A stretch of 64,000 nt of DNA from Aliagarivorans marinus DSM 23064 (GCF_000429485.1 NZ_AUBY01000009.1:186001-250000); one strand, 5' to 3'. Numbered from the stretch's first letter, positions 6,498 through 15,666 are shown. Notes: generated by a model not told the origin, from the letters alone. Numbers and translations: made by a program.

Positions 6498-7379
6498 TTG
6501 GGCAAGAAGTTAGCATTTATCGGCTTGGGCACCATGGGCTATCCCATGGCCGGCCACTTGCAGCAGGCGGGTTATCAAGTCTGCGTGTATAACCGCACAG
6601 GCAGCAAAGCTGAGGCGTGGTGCGAGCAATATGGCGGCAGCTGCGCGGCTACCCCTGCCGGTGCGGCCAAGGATGCGGACATCGTGTTCAGCTGTGTCGG
6701 AAACGACCAAGATGTGCGCAGTGTCTATTACGGCGAACAGGGCATTATCGCTGGCGCGAAAGCGGGCGCGGTGCTGGTGGATCACACCACCGCATCGGCG
6801 GAGCTGGCGGTTGAGCTGGCACAAGCCGCGGCGGATGCCGGCTTACAGTTCTTAGATGCGCCGGTGTCCGGCGGCCAAGCGGGCGCCGAAAATGGCTGCT
6901 TAACCGTGATGGTCGGTGGCGAGCAGGCAACCTTAGCCAAGGTTGAAGCAGTGATGGATAGCTACGCCCAAGCGATCACCTTGGTGGGCGAGCATGGCAA
7001 GGGGCAGTTGTGCAAGATGGTCAATCAGCTGTGTATCGCTGGCATTTTGCAGGGCCTGTCTGAAGGGCTACAGCTAGCCAGCAAGACCGGCCTCGATGTC
7101 ACCACTTTGGTGGAGGTACTCAAGCACGGCGCAGCAGGCAGTTGGCAGTTGGAAAACCGCGCTGAGAATGTCGCCAAGGGACATTTTGATTACGGCTTTG
7201 CCATCGATTGGATGAGAAAAGACCTCGGTATCTGTCTTGAGCAAGCCAGCCAGCTTGGACTGAGTCTGCCATTGGCCGAGCAAGTCGACCAACGTTACGC
7301 CGAGCTGCAACAGCGTGGCTTTGGCCGCAGCGATACATCGGTGCTGTACAAACAGTTCGATCAAGAACACCACGATTAG
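6498..7379 (+). CDS. NAD(P)-dependent beta-hydroxyacid dehydrogenase (3-hydroxyisobutyrate dehydrogenase family)
   Basis: 293 residues from a TTG at 6498 with AAGGAG upstream. The N-terminal Rossmann motif GLGTMGYPMA (10-18), the substrate-binding DAPVSGGQAGA (120-130) and the catalytic lysine region GKGQLCKMVNQ (K173, N177) define the 3-hydroxyisobutyrate/tartronate-semialdehyde reductase family. N31-R33 after beta-2 (YNRT) suggests a preference for NADP(H). The exact substrate cannot be told from sequence. It is followed 7 bases later by yceH and is probably cotranscribed with it. Confidence 0.88.
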   Translation: MGKKLAFIGLGTMGYPMAGHLQQAGYQVCVYNRTGSKAEAWCEQYGGSCAATPAGAAKDADIVFSCVGNDQDVRSVYYGEQGIIAGAKAGAVLVDHTTASAELAVELAQAAADAGLQFLDAPVSGGQAGAENGCLTVMVGGEQATLAKVEAVMDSYAQAITLVGEHGKGQLCKMVNQLCIAGILQGLSEGLQLASKTGLDVTTLVEVLKHGAAGSWQLENRAENVAKGHFDYGFAIDWMRKDLGICLEQASQLGLSLPLAEQVDQRYAELQQRGFGRSDTSVLYKQFDQEHHD

Positions 7380-7386
7380 GTAACAC

Positions 7387-8043
7387 ATGAACAAGCAATT
7401 AAGCGCATTAGAGGCACGAGTGATTGGCGTGCTACTTGAAAAAGAGACCACCACGCCGGATCAGTATCCGCTGTCGGTGAATGCTCTAACCGTGGGCTGC
7501 AACCAGAAAAGTAACCGTGAGCCGGTACTTGAGCTGAGTGAGGCCGAGGTACTAGACACCCTGCATGGCCTGCTGGAAAAGCGCTTAGTACAAGAAGCGC
7601 CACAAAGCGGCCGGGTGGTGCGCTATCAGCAGCGTTTTTGCAACAGCACCTTCGGTGGCCTTCAGCTTAGTGAGCAGCAGCGCGCTGTGATCACCTTGTT
7701 GCTACTGCGCGGCCCACAAACCCCGGGCGAGCTGCGCTCGCGCTCTGGGCGTCTGGCCGAGTTTGCATCGGTGGCCGAGCTGGAGTCGTGCTTGAGCAGC
7801 CTACAGCAGTTTGAGTCAGGCCCGCTGGTGGAGCGTTTAGAGCGCCAAGCGGGCAAGCGTGAGAGCCGCTATGCGGAGCTGTTTACCGAAGGTAGTGGCG
7901 ATGCACCAGCTGCCGCGGAGGCAAGCTCTCAGCCATCATCGTTGGAAGATGCAGGTGAGGTGGCGCGGATGCGCACAGAGCTTGAGCTACTAGCCGAGAA
8001 AGTCGCCGAGCTGACTGCGCGGCTGGATAAAGCCGGGCTGTAG
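7387..8043 (+). CDS. yceH: YceH family protein (DUF480/UPF0502)
   Basis: 218 residues. The N-terminal two-thirds is a tandem winged-helix DUF480 domain with the conserved signature LEARVIGVLLEKETTTPDQYPLS, then NALTVGCNQKSNREPV and LLLRGPQTPGELR. The C-terminal ~50 residues are acidic and end in a predicted coiled coil (MRTELELLAEKVAELTARLD). The function in bacteria is undefined. The start ATG lies 7 bases after the preceding gene. Confidence 0.9.
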   Translation: MNKQLSALEARVIGVLLEKETTTPDQYPLSVNALTVGCNQKSNREPVLELSEAEVLDTLHGLLEKRLVQEAPQSGRVVRYQQRFCNSTFGGLQLSEQQRAVITLLLLRGPQTPGELRSRSGRLAEFASVAELESCLSSLQQFESGPLVERLERQAGKRESRYAELFTEGSGDAPAAAEASSQPSSLEDAGEVARMRTELELLAEKVAELTARLDKAGL

Positions 8044-8055
8044 TTTCCAAACCAA

Positions 8056-8090
8056 AACGCAACGCACTGTGGGTGCGTTGCGTTCATTTC
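8056..8090. terminator. hairpin between convergent yceH and DUF2860 genes
   Basis: A perfect 12-bp stem (8056-8067 with 8073-8084) just after yceH; the plus side is followed by CATTTCTTT and the minus side by TTTTGG. It probably ends transcription from both directions. A second weaker hairpin AAGCCAC/GTGGCTT lies at 8094-8116. Confidence 0.65.
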
Positions 8091-8126
8091 TTTAAGCCAC
8101 TTCCATGATGTGGCTTCTAATCACGC

Positions 8127-9116
8127 TTAGAAGCGATATCCCATACCCAATGCTGCAAAGGTACCGCTGCTGTCGTAGAAGGTGATGTTGGCGTTGTTGC
8201 GACTAAAGCCAGCGGTCACGTTGAACATGCTGTTGCTCCAGCCAAAGGGCTCTTGGTAGACGTAGAGCGCGAACAGCGAGTAGTGATCATCCTTTTGGGT
8301 GCGATTAAACACCGGATTCGCCTCATCGAACTTGCGTTGTCCCCATTCCAGGTTGAGGTTTAACAGGTGCTGCTGTTGGCGGTAGACGGTGTTGATCCGC
8401 AGCATGTAATCATCGTTACTCATGGCATCGCCGTCGGCGTTAACCCGGGTGTAGACAAACGAGGGAGACATAAACAGCCGTTGGCTTAGAGGAAAGCTCA
8501 CACCCAGATCCAAACGGTGGATATCCGCTTCCCGGCGCAGCAGCGCAGTATTGATGCCTGCCCGCGACTCGCCCGAGTGTTCGTCATCGATTTTACGCTG
8601 GGCAAATACATATTCGGCGCTGAATGGGCTCTCGGCGATGGCCTTCCACTCGACCCGCAGTCCTTGAACTGACTCATCGGTTTTATGGCGTTTTTCGCCG
8701 ACAACAAAGGGGTCTTGCCAGGTTTCGCTAAACAGCTTGAGGCGCGGGAAGTAGGCGGCGGTTAGTTGGCTGCGCTCACCCATGGCACGGGTATAGCCGA
8801 GCTCGTATTGCAGCTGGCCACGACCGACGTTCTCCGGGCTGTTACCCAAGAACCATTGGTTTTTAAGGTTCTCAGTCGTGTACTCCACCCGTAGTAAGGG
8901 ATAACCGAGAAAGCTGTCCTGCTTCTTGCCGGAGTTGTTCAGGTCATCGGTAATGGCGTTGTCGCTATCGGTATTGAACTGGCTTTCGCTGGAGGCAAAG
9001 CCGACGTTGAGGTTAAGGGTGGTCGACCAGCCCGGCTCTTTGGCGAGTGGCGCCGCCGCGCTTGCATGACTTGCCAGTAGCGTGCCGATAGCGGTACAGA
9101 CCAACAACTTGCGCAT
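8127..9116 (-). CDS. DUF2860 outer-membrane beta-barrel protein
   Basis: 329 residues with a signal peptide (MRKLLVCTAIGTLLASHASA). The mature part is rich in alternating hydrophobic/polar strands ending in an aromatic (LRVEYTT, YELGYTRAM, RLDLGVSF, LNLNLEWGQRKF), and ends with ...LGMGYRF, a C-terminal Phe typical of outer-membrane barrels. This matches the DUF2860 family known from Vibrio and Shewanella, of unknown function. The gene is monocistronic and convergent with yceH. Upstream (9117-9276) lies only the pyrBI terminator and AT-rich DNA. Confidence 0.8.
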   Translation of the reverse strand: MRKLLVCTAIGTLLASHASAAAPLAKEPGWSTTLNLNVGFASSESQFNTDSDNAITDDLNNSGKKQDSFLGYPLLRVEYTTENLKNQWFLGNSPENVGRGQLQYELGYTRAMGERSQLTAAYFPRLKLFSETWQDPFVVGEKRHKTDESVQGLRVEWKAIAESPFSAEYVFAQRKIDDEHSGESRAGINTALLRREADIHRLDLGVSFPLSQRLFMSPSFVYTRVNADGDAMSNDDYMLRINTVYRQQQHLLNLNLEWGQRKFDEANPVFNRTQKDDHYSLFALYVYQEPFGWSNSMFNVTAGFSRNNANITFYDSSGTFAALGMGYRF

Positions 9117-9212
9117 GGGGATATCCTTATCAAGTTAACTGTATGTCTTAGGTTACACCTGTAACCGACTCGTAGATCACTTATTTATCATTATATTACA
9201 TATAGATAGCTG

Positions 9213-9249
9213 ACAAAAAAAAGACAACCTAAAAGCGGTTGTCTTTTTA
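9213..9249 (-). terminator. terminator of pyrBI (bidirectional in form)
   Basis: Stem GACAACC (9223-9229) with GGTTGTC (9237-9243), flanked on both sides by A/T runs so that either strand ends in a T-tract. It lies 28 bases after the pyrI stop. Confidence 0.85.
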
Positions 9250-9276
9250 TCGAGTTATCCAGTTTTTGGCTTACGA

Positions 9277-9735
9277 TTAATCGAGCTCGGAGAACAGGTT
9301 GGTACTGTAAGACTTCTCACAGTAGTGACACTTGAGCTTGGTATCGCCGTCGTTGCTGCGCACATGGAAGCGGCTATCCACCGGCTCGTTGTGGCTGATG
9401 CAGTTGCTGTTAGGGCAGGCAAACACACGGGTGATCTGCTCGGGCAGGGCCACCTGAAACTTTTTCACCACATCAAATTCGTTGATCAAATTAACCGTGG
9501 CGTTGGGCGCAAACAGGGCTAGCTGGTTGGCTTGCTCTTCACTGAAGGTGGTGTCTTCGATCTTTATCAGATCTTTATTCGGGCGATTGCCGCTGGGCAG
9601 GTTCAACCCCACGGTGATGCGCTTATTGTCATCGGCCAGGTGGAAGAACTTGAGGATCTTAATGCCTTGGCCAGCTGGAATATGGTCGATCACGGTGCCG
9701 TGTTGAATGGCTTCGACTTGTAGTTGCTTTTTCAT
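9277..9735 (-). CDS. pyrI: aspartate carbamoyltransferase regulatory chain
   Basis: 152 residues. The N-terminal allosteric domain ([23 protein letters not shown]) binds nucleotide effectors, and the C-terminal zinc domain has C107, C112, C136 and C139 (CPNSNC...CHYC) that hold the contact to PyrB. It forms the dodecameric ATCase with PyrB, the first committed step of pyrimidine synthesis. Its ATG shares one base with the pyrB stop (TAATG), so translation is coupled. Confidence 0.97.
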   Translation of the reverse strand: MKKQLQVEAIQHGTVIDHIPAGQGIKILKFFHLADDNKRITVGLNLPSGNRPNKDLIKIEDTTFSEEQANQLALFAPNATVNLINEFDVVKKFQVALPEQITRVFACPNSNCISHNEPVDSRFHVRSNDGDTKLKCHYCEKSYSTNLFSELD

Positions 9736-10667
9736 TAGGCCGCTCCGAATTCGTTGGTCATCACCAGGGCTAACAAGGCTTGGCGGGCAAATACCCCATT
9801 GCGAGCCTGCTCAAAATAGTAGGCGTAGGGGGTGGCATCTACGTCGGTGGTGATCTCGTCGACCCGTGGCAGTGGGTGGAGTACCTTCAGGTTCGATTTC
9901 ACGCCCTCCAGCAGATCGGCGCTTAGGATAAAGCTCGATTTAATGTGCTGGTATTCGGTTTCGTCGAAGCGCTCTTTCTGTACGCGGGTCATGTACAGGA
10001 TGTCGACCTTGTCGATCACCCCATCGAAGCCGTCGTGCTCGGTGTACTTGACACCTTTCTCGCGTAGCTCTTCCAGCAGGTAGTCTGGCATCGCCAAGGC
10101 TTTCGGTGCGATAAAGTGAAACTCACAGCCAAACAGCGACAGCGCTTGGGTGAGTGAGTGCACGGTGCGGCCGTATTTGAGGTCACCGACAAACGCCACC
10201 TGTAGGCCTTCCAATGACCCTTGGGTCTCGTAGATGCTGAATAAGTCCAGCAGGGTTTGGGTTGGGTGTTGGTTGGAGCCATCGCCACCGTTGATGACCG
10301 GGACGCTGGAGAATTCGCTAGCCAGTCGGGCGGCGCCTTCTTGGGGGTGGCGCATGAAGAATGCGTCGCTGTACGAAGAGATAATCTTCACCGAGTCGGC
10401 GAGGGTTTCGCCTTTTTGCCCCAGTGAGGTGTTGCCGCCATCGGGGAAGCCGATGACGCTGCCACCAAGGCGTTGTACTGCGGTCTCAAATGACAGGCGG
10501 GTACGGGTTGAGGCTTCGAAAAAACAGCTGGCGACAACTTTGTTTTTGAGAAGCTCGGGTCTTGGCTGGTCTTTGATTTTGCCAGCGGTTTCGACGATAA
10601 GTTCCAGTTCTGCGCGAGAGAGGTCGGCGATGGAAACGATGTGCTTCTGATAGAGCGGGTTGGTCAT
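9735..10667 (-). CDS. pyrB: aspartate carbamoyltransferase catalytic chain
   Basis: 310 residues. Carbamoyl-phosphate binding motif STRTR at 53-57, the 80s loop SLGQKGE (81-87) that reaches the neighbouring subunit's active site, the HPTQTLLD motif and, near the C-terminus, HPLPRVDEI are all intact. It condenses carbamoyl phosphate and aspartate. Start ATG at 10667 with AGGAT 10 bases upstream. I saw no E. coli-like pyrL leader peptide with a UMP-sensing T-run in the 130 bases upstream. Confidence 0.97.
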   Translation of the reverse strand: MTNPLYQKHIVSIADLSRAELELIVETAGKIKDQPRPELLKNKVVASCFFEASTRTRLSFETAVQRLGGSVIGFPDGGNTSLGQKGETLADSVKIISSYSDAFFMRHPQEGAARLASEFSSVPVINGGDGSNQHPTQTLLDLFSIYETQGSLEGLQVAFVGDLKYGRTVHSLTQALSLFGCEFHFIAPKALAMPDYLLEELREKGVKYTEHDGFDGVIDKVDILYMTRVQKERFDETEYQHIKSSFILSADLLEGVKSNLKVLHPLPRVDEITTDVDATPYAYYFEQARNGVFARQALLALVMTNEFGAA

Positions 10668-10737
10668 GCTCGCAGATCCTAATCCGATATGAAATCGGGT
10701 GGAAAGTATATCAGCGAGTGGCGTTGGAGAATATGAT

Positions 10738-10780
10738 CTTGGCGCATAAAGCTATCAAATAGCGTCAGCGCCAAGTTTTT
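10738..10780 (+). other. hairpin between dksA-like gene and pyrB
   Basis: Outer stem CTTGGCGC (10738-10745) with GCGCCAAG (10768-10775) and inner stem GCTAT/ATAGC. The T-run (TTTTT) follows on the plus strand, not on the strand of the flanking genes, so on the minus strand it is a hairpin without a U-tract. It could be the end of dksA-like mRNA or part of the pyrB leader. Confidence 0.5.
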
Positions 10781-10797
10781 AGAACTAGATGAAGGGC

Positions 10798-11154
10798 TTA
10801 CGCGTAGTGGGTTTGCTTGCGCTCGCGCAGGTCCTGACACTCGATGCAGTAGCGCGACTCAGGGCGCGCTTTCAGGCGTTGCAGGCTGATATCATCACCG
10901 CAGCTTTCGCAAAAGCCGTAATCTTCCTCACTGATCCGCTTGAGCGCATCACGAATGCTTTTCACATGGGCCAGGTCGTGCTGACGACGATTCAGCAGCA
11001 TCTGTTGGTTCTCTTCCTGGCTGGCGCGATCGGCCTCGTCACCTTGCTCATTTTCCCGTTTAATCGCGCTGTCATCCTCAAGACGCGCTTGGATCTCTGC
11101 TAGCTGGGACTCCAACTGCTGGCGGAATTGTTCGATTTGTTCGTGAGTGATCAT
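10798..11154 (-). CDS. TraR/DksA-family zinc-finger transcription factor
   Basis: 118 residues, shorter than canonical DksA (~150). A coiled-coil N-terminal half has DEADRAS at 39-45, matching the DxxDxA tip motif with which DksA acts in the RNA polymerase secondary channel. A C4 zinc finger follows: C82, C85, C103, C106. The family tunes initiation at stringent promoters, alone or with ppGpp. It is not the main DksA, since length and flanks differ, and is best called a DksA-like paralogue. The gene is single, upstream of pyrBI on the same strand. Confidence 0.83.
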   Translation of the reverse strand: MITHEQIEQFRQQLESQLAEIQARLEDDSAIKRENEQGDEADRASQEENQQMLLNRRQHDLAHVKSIRDALKRISEEDYGFCESCGDDISLQRLKARPESRYCIECQDLRERKQTHYA

Positions 11155-11306
11155 TAGTGTGAAAACGGCTCCAATCTTTACTGGCCAGATGCTTGTGCTG
11201 CCTGGCTGAATTTAAACAAACGAACATTGTAGCCAAGTGGTTAACTAATGCCCAGATTTTAAACTAGATTATTTAAGCTATTGCACAAATTCTCGACATC
11301 TACATA

Positions 11307-11336
11307 TTCACAGTGATTGGGGTTATGGGCTAGAAT
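11307..11336 (+). promoter_or_regulatory. possible promoter of potF
   Basis: TTCACA (11307-11312), 18-bp spacer, TAGAAT (11331-11336), 39 bases before the potF start. A sequence match only. Confidence 0.4.
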
Positions 11337-11375
11337 CGGCGGCAAAAATCCCTTCATCTATACGAGGATACTGAG

Positions 11376-12476
11376 GTGAAAACTCCACTACGTGCTTCAC
11401 TGGCCCTATCAATGGGTCTGTTGGCCAGCTCGGTTGCCAACGCGCAAGAACAGGTTCTGCATATCTACAACTGGACGGATTACATTGCAGAAGACACCTT
11501 GGCCAATTTTGAAGCCGAAACCGGCATCAAAGTGGTGTACGACGTGTTCGATACCAACGAAGTACTAGAAGCTAAACTGCTTTCAGGCAGCACCGGCTTC
11601 GACATTGTTTCTCCTTCCCACGATTTTTATGCGCGCCAGATCCTGGCCGGTGTTTACCAGCCGCTGGATCGCAGCAAGCTAAGCAACTGGGAAAATCTGG
11701 ATGAAGGCCTGATGGAGGCACTGGAAACCTACGATCCGGGCAACCTATACGGCATTCCTTACATGTGGGGTACCACCGGTATTGGCTATAACGTTGAAGC
11801 GGTGAAAGCGCGCTTGGGCGAAGATTTTCCTATCGATAGCTGGGATCTGGTATTCGACCCAGAAGTGGTGGCCAAGCTGGCTGACTGTGGCGTGACCTAC
11901 CTAGACACCCCGGCCGAGGTTATCCCCTCGCTACTGGATTACATGGGTAAAGACCCGCATACCGCCAAGCCTGCCGATTACCAAGGCGAGCTGGAAGAGC
12001 GCCTGGACGCACTGCGCCCACACATTCGCTACTTCCACAGCTCTCAGTACATCAATGACCTGGCTAGTGGCGATATCTGTGTGGCGATCTCTTGGTCTGG
12101 CGATGCCCTGATTGCTGCTGATCGCGCCGACGAAGCCGACAACGGTATCGAGATTGATTACATCATCCCGAAAGAGGGGGCTGGCCTGTGGTTTGATATG
12201 TTTGCCATCCCAGCGGATGCGCCAAACCCCGATGCGGCGCATAAGTTCATCAACTACATTCTGCGTCCAGAAGTGATTGCCGATATCACCGACTACGTGT
12301 GGTACGCCAATCCGAATCCGAAGGCCGATGAGCTGATTGACCCAGAGATCCTGGAACACCCAGGCCTATACCCAAGCGATGAAGTGCGTGAGAGCTTGTA
12401 CAGCTTTGAGAGTATTCCGCCGCGCGCCGAGCGTGCCCGCACCCGCGCCTGGACCCGTTTCAAGTCTGGCCGCTAG
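11376..12476 (+). CDS. potF: periplasmic putrescine-binding protein PotF
   Basis: 366 residues with signal peptide (cleavage after VANA, residue 23). It is the solute receptor of an ABC polyamine importer: HIYNWTDYIAEDTLANFEAE, FDVVSP-like FDIVSPSHDF, PYMWGTTGIGYN and YFHSSQYINDLASGDICVAI are PotF/PotD signatures, and the end RTRAWTRFKSGR is PotF-like. The GTG at 11376 has GAGGA 7 bases upstream. No potGHI genes follow; a terminator comes directly, so the permease must be encoded elsewhere or the protein serves another role. The putrescine catabolism gene at the left edge fits a shared substrate. Confidence 0.92.
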   Translation: MKTPLRASLALSMGLLASSVANAQEQVLHIYNWTDYIAEDTLANFEAETGIKVVYDVFDTNEVLEAKLLSGSTGFDIVSPSHDFYARQILAGVYQPLDRSKLSNWENLDEGLMEALETYDPGNLYGIPYMWGTTGIGYNVEAVKARLGEDFPIDSWDLVFDPEVVAKLADCGVTYLDTPAEVIPSLLDYMGKDPHTAKPADYQGELEERLDALRPHIRYFHSSQYINDLASGDICVAISWSGDALIAADRADEADNGIEIDYIIPKEGAGLWFDMFAIPADAPNPDAAHKFINYILRPEVIADITDYVWYANPNPKADELIDPEILEHPGLYPSDEVRESLYSFESIPPRAERARTRAWTRFKSGR

Positions 12477-12490
12477 TTCGCGCTAAACGT

Positions 12491-12520
12491 AAAAAGCCAC
12501 TCAGTCGAGTGGCTTTTTTT
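12491..12520. terminator. bidirectional terminator between potF and pckA
   Basis: Perfect 12-bp stem AAAAAGCCACTC/GAGTGGCTTTTT with loop AGTC, Ts on both strands. A second hairpin GCCGCCAG/CTGGCGGT at 12523-12542 precedes it on the pckA side. Confidence 0.9.
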
Positions 12521-12561
12521 ATGCCGCCAGCGGGGCTGGCGGTGTCGGTATTGGCAGAGTA

Positions 12562-14190
12562 TTAGTCTTCCAGTTGCGGTCCTGCTGCAACCAGAGCCTG
12601 ACCTTCTGCATTATCGGTATAACGTTTGAAGTTATTGATAAAGCGTTGGCCCAAGTCTTCTGCCTTGCTTTGCCACTGCAGTGGATCCTGATAGGTATCG
12701 CGTGGGTCGAGGATCTCTGGGTCGGCACCTGGTAGTGAGGTAGGCACTTCCAAGTTAAAGATAGGCAGTTGCTTAGTTTCCTGCTTCTCAATCGAGCCGT
12801 CGAGGATCGCATCGATAATCGCGCGGGTATCCTGAATCGAGATACGTTTGCCAGTGCCGTTCCAACCGGTGTTCACCAAGTAGGCTTCTGCGCCAGCCGC
12901 TTCCATACGCTTAACCAGTACTTCTGCATACTTGGTTGGGTGCAGGGTCAAGAAGGCTGCGCCGAAACACGCGGAGAAGGTTGGAGTCGGCTCGGTGATA
13001 CCACGCTCAGTACCAGCCAGCTTGGCGGTGAAGCCAGACAGGAAGTGATACTTGGTTTGCTCTGGAGTGAGCTTGGCAACCGGTGGTAGTACGCCGAAGG
13101 CGTCAGCGGTTAGGAAGATAACCTTCTTAGCGTGGCCTGCTTTAGACACCGGCTTAACGATGTTCTCGATGTGACCGATAGGATAGGTAACACGAGTGTT
13201 TTCGGTTTTTGATCCATCATCGTAATCGACGCTGCCATCGTTAAACACGGTGACGTTTTCCAGTAGTGCGTCGCGTTTGATCGCGTTGTAGATATCAGGC
13301 TCGGCTTCTTTACTCAACTTAATGGTCTTGGCATAACAGCCACCTTCGTAGTTGAATACGCCGTCGTCATCCCAGCCATGCTCGTCATCACCAATCAGGC
13401 GACGTTTTGGATCGGTAGATAGAGTCGTCTTACCGGTGCCTGACAGGCCGAAGAAGATGGCCACATCGTCTTTTTCGCCGACGTTGGCCGAGCAGTGCAT
13501 GGACGCGATGCCTTGCAGCGGCAGGTAGTAGTTCATCATCGCGAACATACCTTTCTTCATCTCGCCGCCATACCAGGTACCACCGATGACCTGCATCTTT
13601 TCGCTCATGTTGAACACGGTGAAGTTCTCGGAGTTTAAACCGTGCTCTTCCCACTTCTTATTAGTGGTTTTCGAGCCATTCATTACCACGAAGTCTGGCT
13701 CGTAGTCTTTCAGCTCTTCTTCGGTGGGGCGAATGAACATGTTAGTTACGAAGTGGGCTTGCCATGCAACTTCTACGATAAAGCGCACTTTAAGACGGGT
13801 ATCTGGGTTAGCACCACAGAAGGTATCAACCACGAACAAGCGTTTGCCAGATAACTGTTCAACAACGGTTTGTTTAAGATCGTTCCACACTTCAGTGGTG
13901 ATGGGTTTGTTATCGTTGGGAGCGAATTCGCTGGTCCACCAGAAGTCTTTCGCGGTGGTATCGTCGAGGACGATGTATTTATCTTTGGGAGAGCGGCCGG
14001 TGAAGATACCGGTGTCTACGGCAACAGCACCACTTTCGGTGACTACCCCGCGTTCATATCCTTCAAGGTCATCGCGGGTCTCTTCTTGGAAGAGTTGCTC
14101 ATAGGAGGGGTTTCGTACAATTTCAGTTACACCTTTAATGCCGTATTGTTCTAAGTCTACGGTCTGGCTTTTTTCTGCAACGTCTAGCAT
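12562..14190 (-). CDS. pckA: phosphoenolpyruvate carboxykinase (ATP)
   Basis: 542 residues. It converts oxaloacetate and ATP to PEP for gluconeogenesis. Visible motifs are TGRSPKDK at 64-71, the kinase-1a loop GLSGTGKTT at 248-256, the metal-binding GDDEHGW (267-273) and the adenine-binding region near [10 protein letters not shown]. Length and motifs are normal. It is monocistronic with an AT-rich upstream region holding two perfect palindromes (14279-14293, 14312-14326), possible operators for carbon-source control. Confidence 0.98.
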   Translation of the reverse strand: MLDVAEKSQTVDLEQYGIKGVTEIVRNPSYEQLFQEETRDDLEGYERGVVTESGAVAVDTGIFTGRSPKDKYIVLDDTTAKDFWWTSEFAPNDNKPITTEVWNDLKQTVVEQLSGKRLFVVDTFCGANPDTRLKVRFIVEVAWQAHFVTNMFIRPTEEELKDYEPDFVVMNGSKTTNKKWEEHGLNSENFTVFNMSEKMQVIGGTWYGGEMKKGMFAMMNYYLPLQGIASMHCSANVGEKDDVAIFFGLSGTGKTTLSTDPKRRLIGDDEHGWDDDGVFNYEGGCYAKTIKLSKEAEPDIYNAIKRDALLENVTVFNDGSVDYDDGSKTENTRVTYPIGHIENIVKPVSKAGHAKKVIFLTADAFGVLPPVAKLTPEQTKYHFLSGFTAKLAGTERGITEPTPTFSACFGAAFLTLHPTKYAEVLVKRMEAAGAEAYLVNTGWNGTGKRISIQDTRAIIDAILDGSIEKQETKQLPIFNLEVPTSLPGADPEILDPRDTYQDPLQWQSKAEDLGQRFINNFKRYTDNAEGQALVAAGPQLED

Positions 14191-14278
14191 GGCAGTCTCC
14201 TGATTTGTAATGTAGAGAGGTAGTTTTGTTATCTAATATTTTCATTATTTTATTTATTAAGTTTGTTCACATTCTATC

Positions 14279-14293
14279 GCTTAAGACTTAAGC
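14279..14293. promoter_or_regulatory. palindrome upstream of pckA (1)
   Basis: GCTTAAG-A-CTTAAGC is a perfect 7-1-7 palindrome, further framed by CTATC (14274-14278) and GATAG (14298-14302). It lies ~90 bp before the pckA start. Regulator unknown. Confidence 0.5.
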
Positions 14294-14311
14294 AAAAGAT
14301 AGAGTTAGTTC

Positions 14312-14326
14312 AAATTACCGTAATTT
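14312..14326. promoter_or_regulatory. palindrome upstream of pckA (2)
   Basis: AAATTAC-C-GTAATTT is a second perfect 7-1-7 palindrome, 33 bp (three helical turns) from the first, centre to centre. Confidence 0.5.
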
Positions 14327-14352
14327 TAATATGGTTATTGTTTGATCTAATT

Positions 14353-14380
14353 GGGAAGTGAGAAGCAGCTCCCACTTCCC
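14353..14380 (-). terminator. hairpin after hslO
   Basis: Stem GGGAAGTG (14353-14360) with CACTTCCC (14373-14380), 8 bases past the hslO stop. No clear U-tract follows on the minus strand, so it is a weaker terminator or an mRNA-end hairpin. Confidence 0.5.
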
Positions 14381-14388
14381 CGGATATA

Positions 14389-15270
14389 TTAGTGAACTTG
14401 ATCCTGCTTTGTCGCGGTTTGATTGCTGAAAATGTTTTCTACGTCAGCCGCATTAAATCGATAATTGTGCCCACAGTAGTCACAATGCATGGCGATTTCG
14501 CCTCGCTCCTCGCAGATATCTCTAAGCTCTTGCAGATCCATAGTTAATAGTGCTGACTCGCAACGCTCTTGGGAGCAGGTGCATTTGAATTGCACGTTTT
14601 GTGGTTCATACGTGCGAACGTCTTCCTGATGATAGAGGCGGAACAGTACTTGCTCGGCGTCTAGGGTGAACAACTCGTCGGCGGTCATGGTTTCGTTGAG
14701 CTGAGAAACGTGGCTGAAATTTTCCTCATTTTTTTCATCATTGCCCGGCAGTGCCTGCAGGAACAAACCAGCGCAGTGGAACTGGCCGTCTACTTGTCCG
14801 GTGTGCAGCCATAAACGAGTCGGCAACTGTTCGCTTTGGGCGAAGTAGTTTTCCAGGCTCTTGGCAACGCCAGCGCTATCCAACTCGACGATGCCCTGAT
14901 AGCGCTCGCCTTTCTCTGGGGTGATGGTGATAACAATGTGGCCTTTGCCGACTAGCTCGGCAAATGGCAGATCTTGTACCTGTTCGCCTTCCCAGCGGGC
15001 AATACCGCGTAGCTCTTGGCGGTGGTTACCGCTGATTGCCACGAAGTTAAGCGGGCCATCGCCTTGCAGCTGCACGGTAATGTCGCCTTCAAACTTTAAG
15101 GTGGCGGTTAGCAGGCTGGTGGCGCTGAGCAGTTCACCGAGCAGCTTCTGAACCGAAGCTGGGTAGCTGCGTTGTTCGAGGATCGACTGATAGCTTTGCT
15201 GAAGCTGTACCAGCTCGCCACGCAGGTGGTAGTTGTCGAAGGTGAAACGGGTGAGCAAATCTTGCTTCAT
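14389..15270 (-). CDS. hslO: redox-regulated chaperone Hsp33
   Basis: 293 residues. A holdase chaperone switched on by oxidation plus unfolding. The C-terminal redox switch has the four zinc-binding cysteines C230 and C232 (CTC) and C263 and C266 (CDYC). The N-terminal domain contains the GELLSATSLL and GNHRQELRG-type segments of the family. It follows hslR with a 9-base gap, so the two are an operon, as in other gammaproteobacteria. Confidence 0.96.
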   Translation of the reverse strand: MKQDLLTRFTFDNYHLRGELVQLQQSYQSILEQRSYPASVQKLLGELLSATSLLTATLKFEGDITVQLQGDGPLNFVAISGNHRQELRGIARWEGEQVQDLPFAELVGKGHIVITITPEKGERYQGIVELDSAGVAKSLENYFAQSEQLPTRLWLHTGQVDGQFHCAGLFLQALPGNDEKNEENFSHVSQLNETMTADELFTLDAEQVLFRLYHQEDVRTYEPQNVQFKCTCSQERCESALLTMDLQELRDICEERGEIAMHCDYCGHNYRFNAADVENIFSNQTATKQDQVH

Positions 15271-15279
15271 CTTATATAC

Positions 15280-15666
15280 CTACTGTTGTTTAAACTGGAT
15301 GATTTGACGGCGTTGCTTTTTGTCCGGGCGACGTTCAGGCGCTTGATTTTGCGCGAGTAGCTTGCGTTGGCTGGCTTGCTGTTCGCGCTTAGCGATGCTG
15401 TCCGCTGTCTCCTGATAGAGCTGCTGGGCCTGGGGCGCCGGGCCGCGCTTATCACTCAAGGCTTGCACTACCACTTCCAAAGGCTGGTGACCCTGCCAAA
15501 GGTTAATAGTAGCGCCAATCTCAACAGATCGGCTGGGTTTGCAGCGCTGTTGGTTGTAATGCACTTTTCCGCCTTGAATCATCTCCCGGGCCAGGCTGCG
15601 AGTCTTGTAAAAACGCGCCGCCCAAAGCCATTTATCGAGACGGATCTGCTGAGAATTATCGCTCAT
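15280..15666 (-). CDS. hslR: ribosome-associated heat-shock protein Hsp15
   Basis: 128 residues with an N-terminal S4 RNA-binding domain (RLDKWLWAARFYKTRSLAREMIQ) and a basic C-terminal tail rich in Arg, Lys and Gln. Hsp15 binds 50S subunits that carry a stalled nascent chain with tRNA and helps recycle them. It is the first gene of hslR-hslO. Confidence 0.95.
   Translation of the reverse strand: MSDNSQQIRLDKWLWAARFYKTRSLAREMIQGGKVHYNQQRCKPSRSVEIGATINLWQGHQPLEVVVQALSDKRGPAPQAQQLYQETADSIAKREQQASQRKLLAQNQAPERRPDKKQRRQIIQFKQQ

Noticed and set aside
11229-11262. AGCCAAGTGGTTAAC, resembling a tRNA-Tyr/Ser D-arm
   Set aside because: No acceptor stem, anticodon arm or T-arm follows, so no cloverleaf can be drawn.
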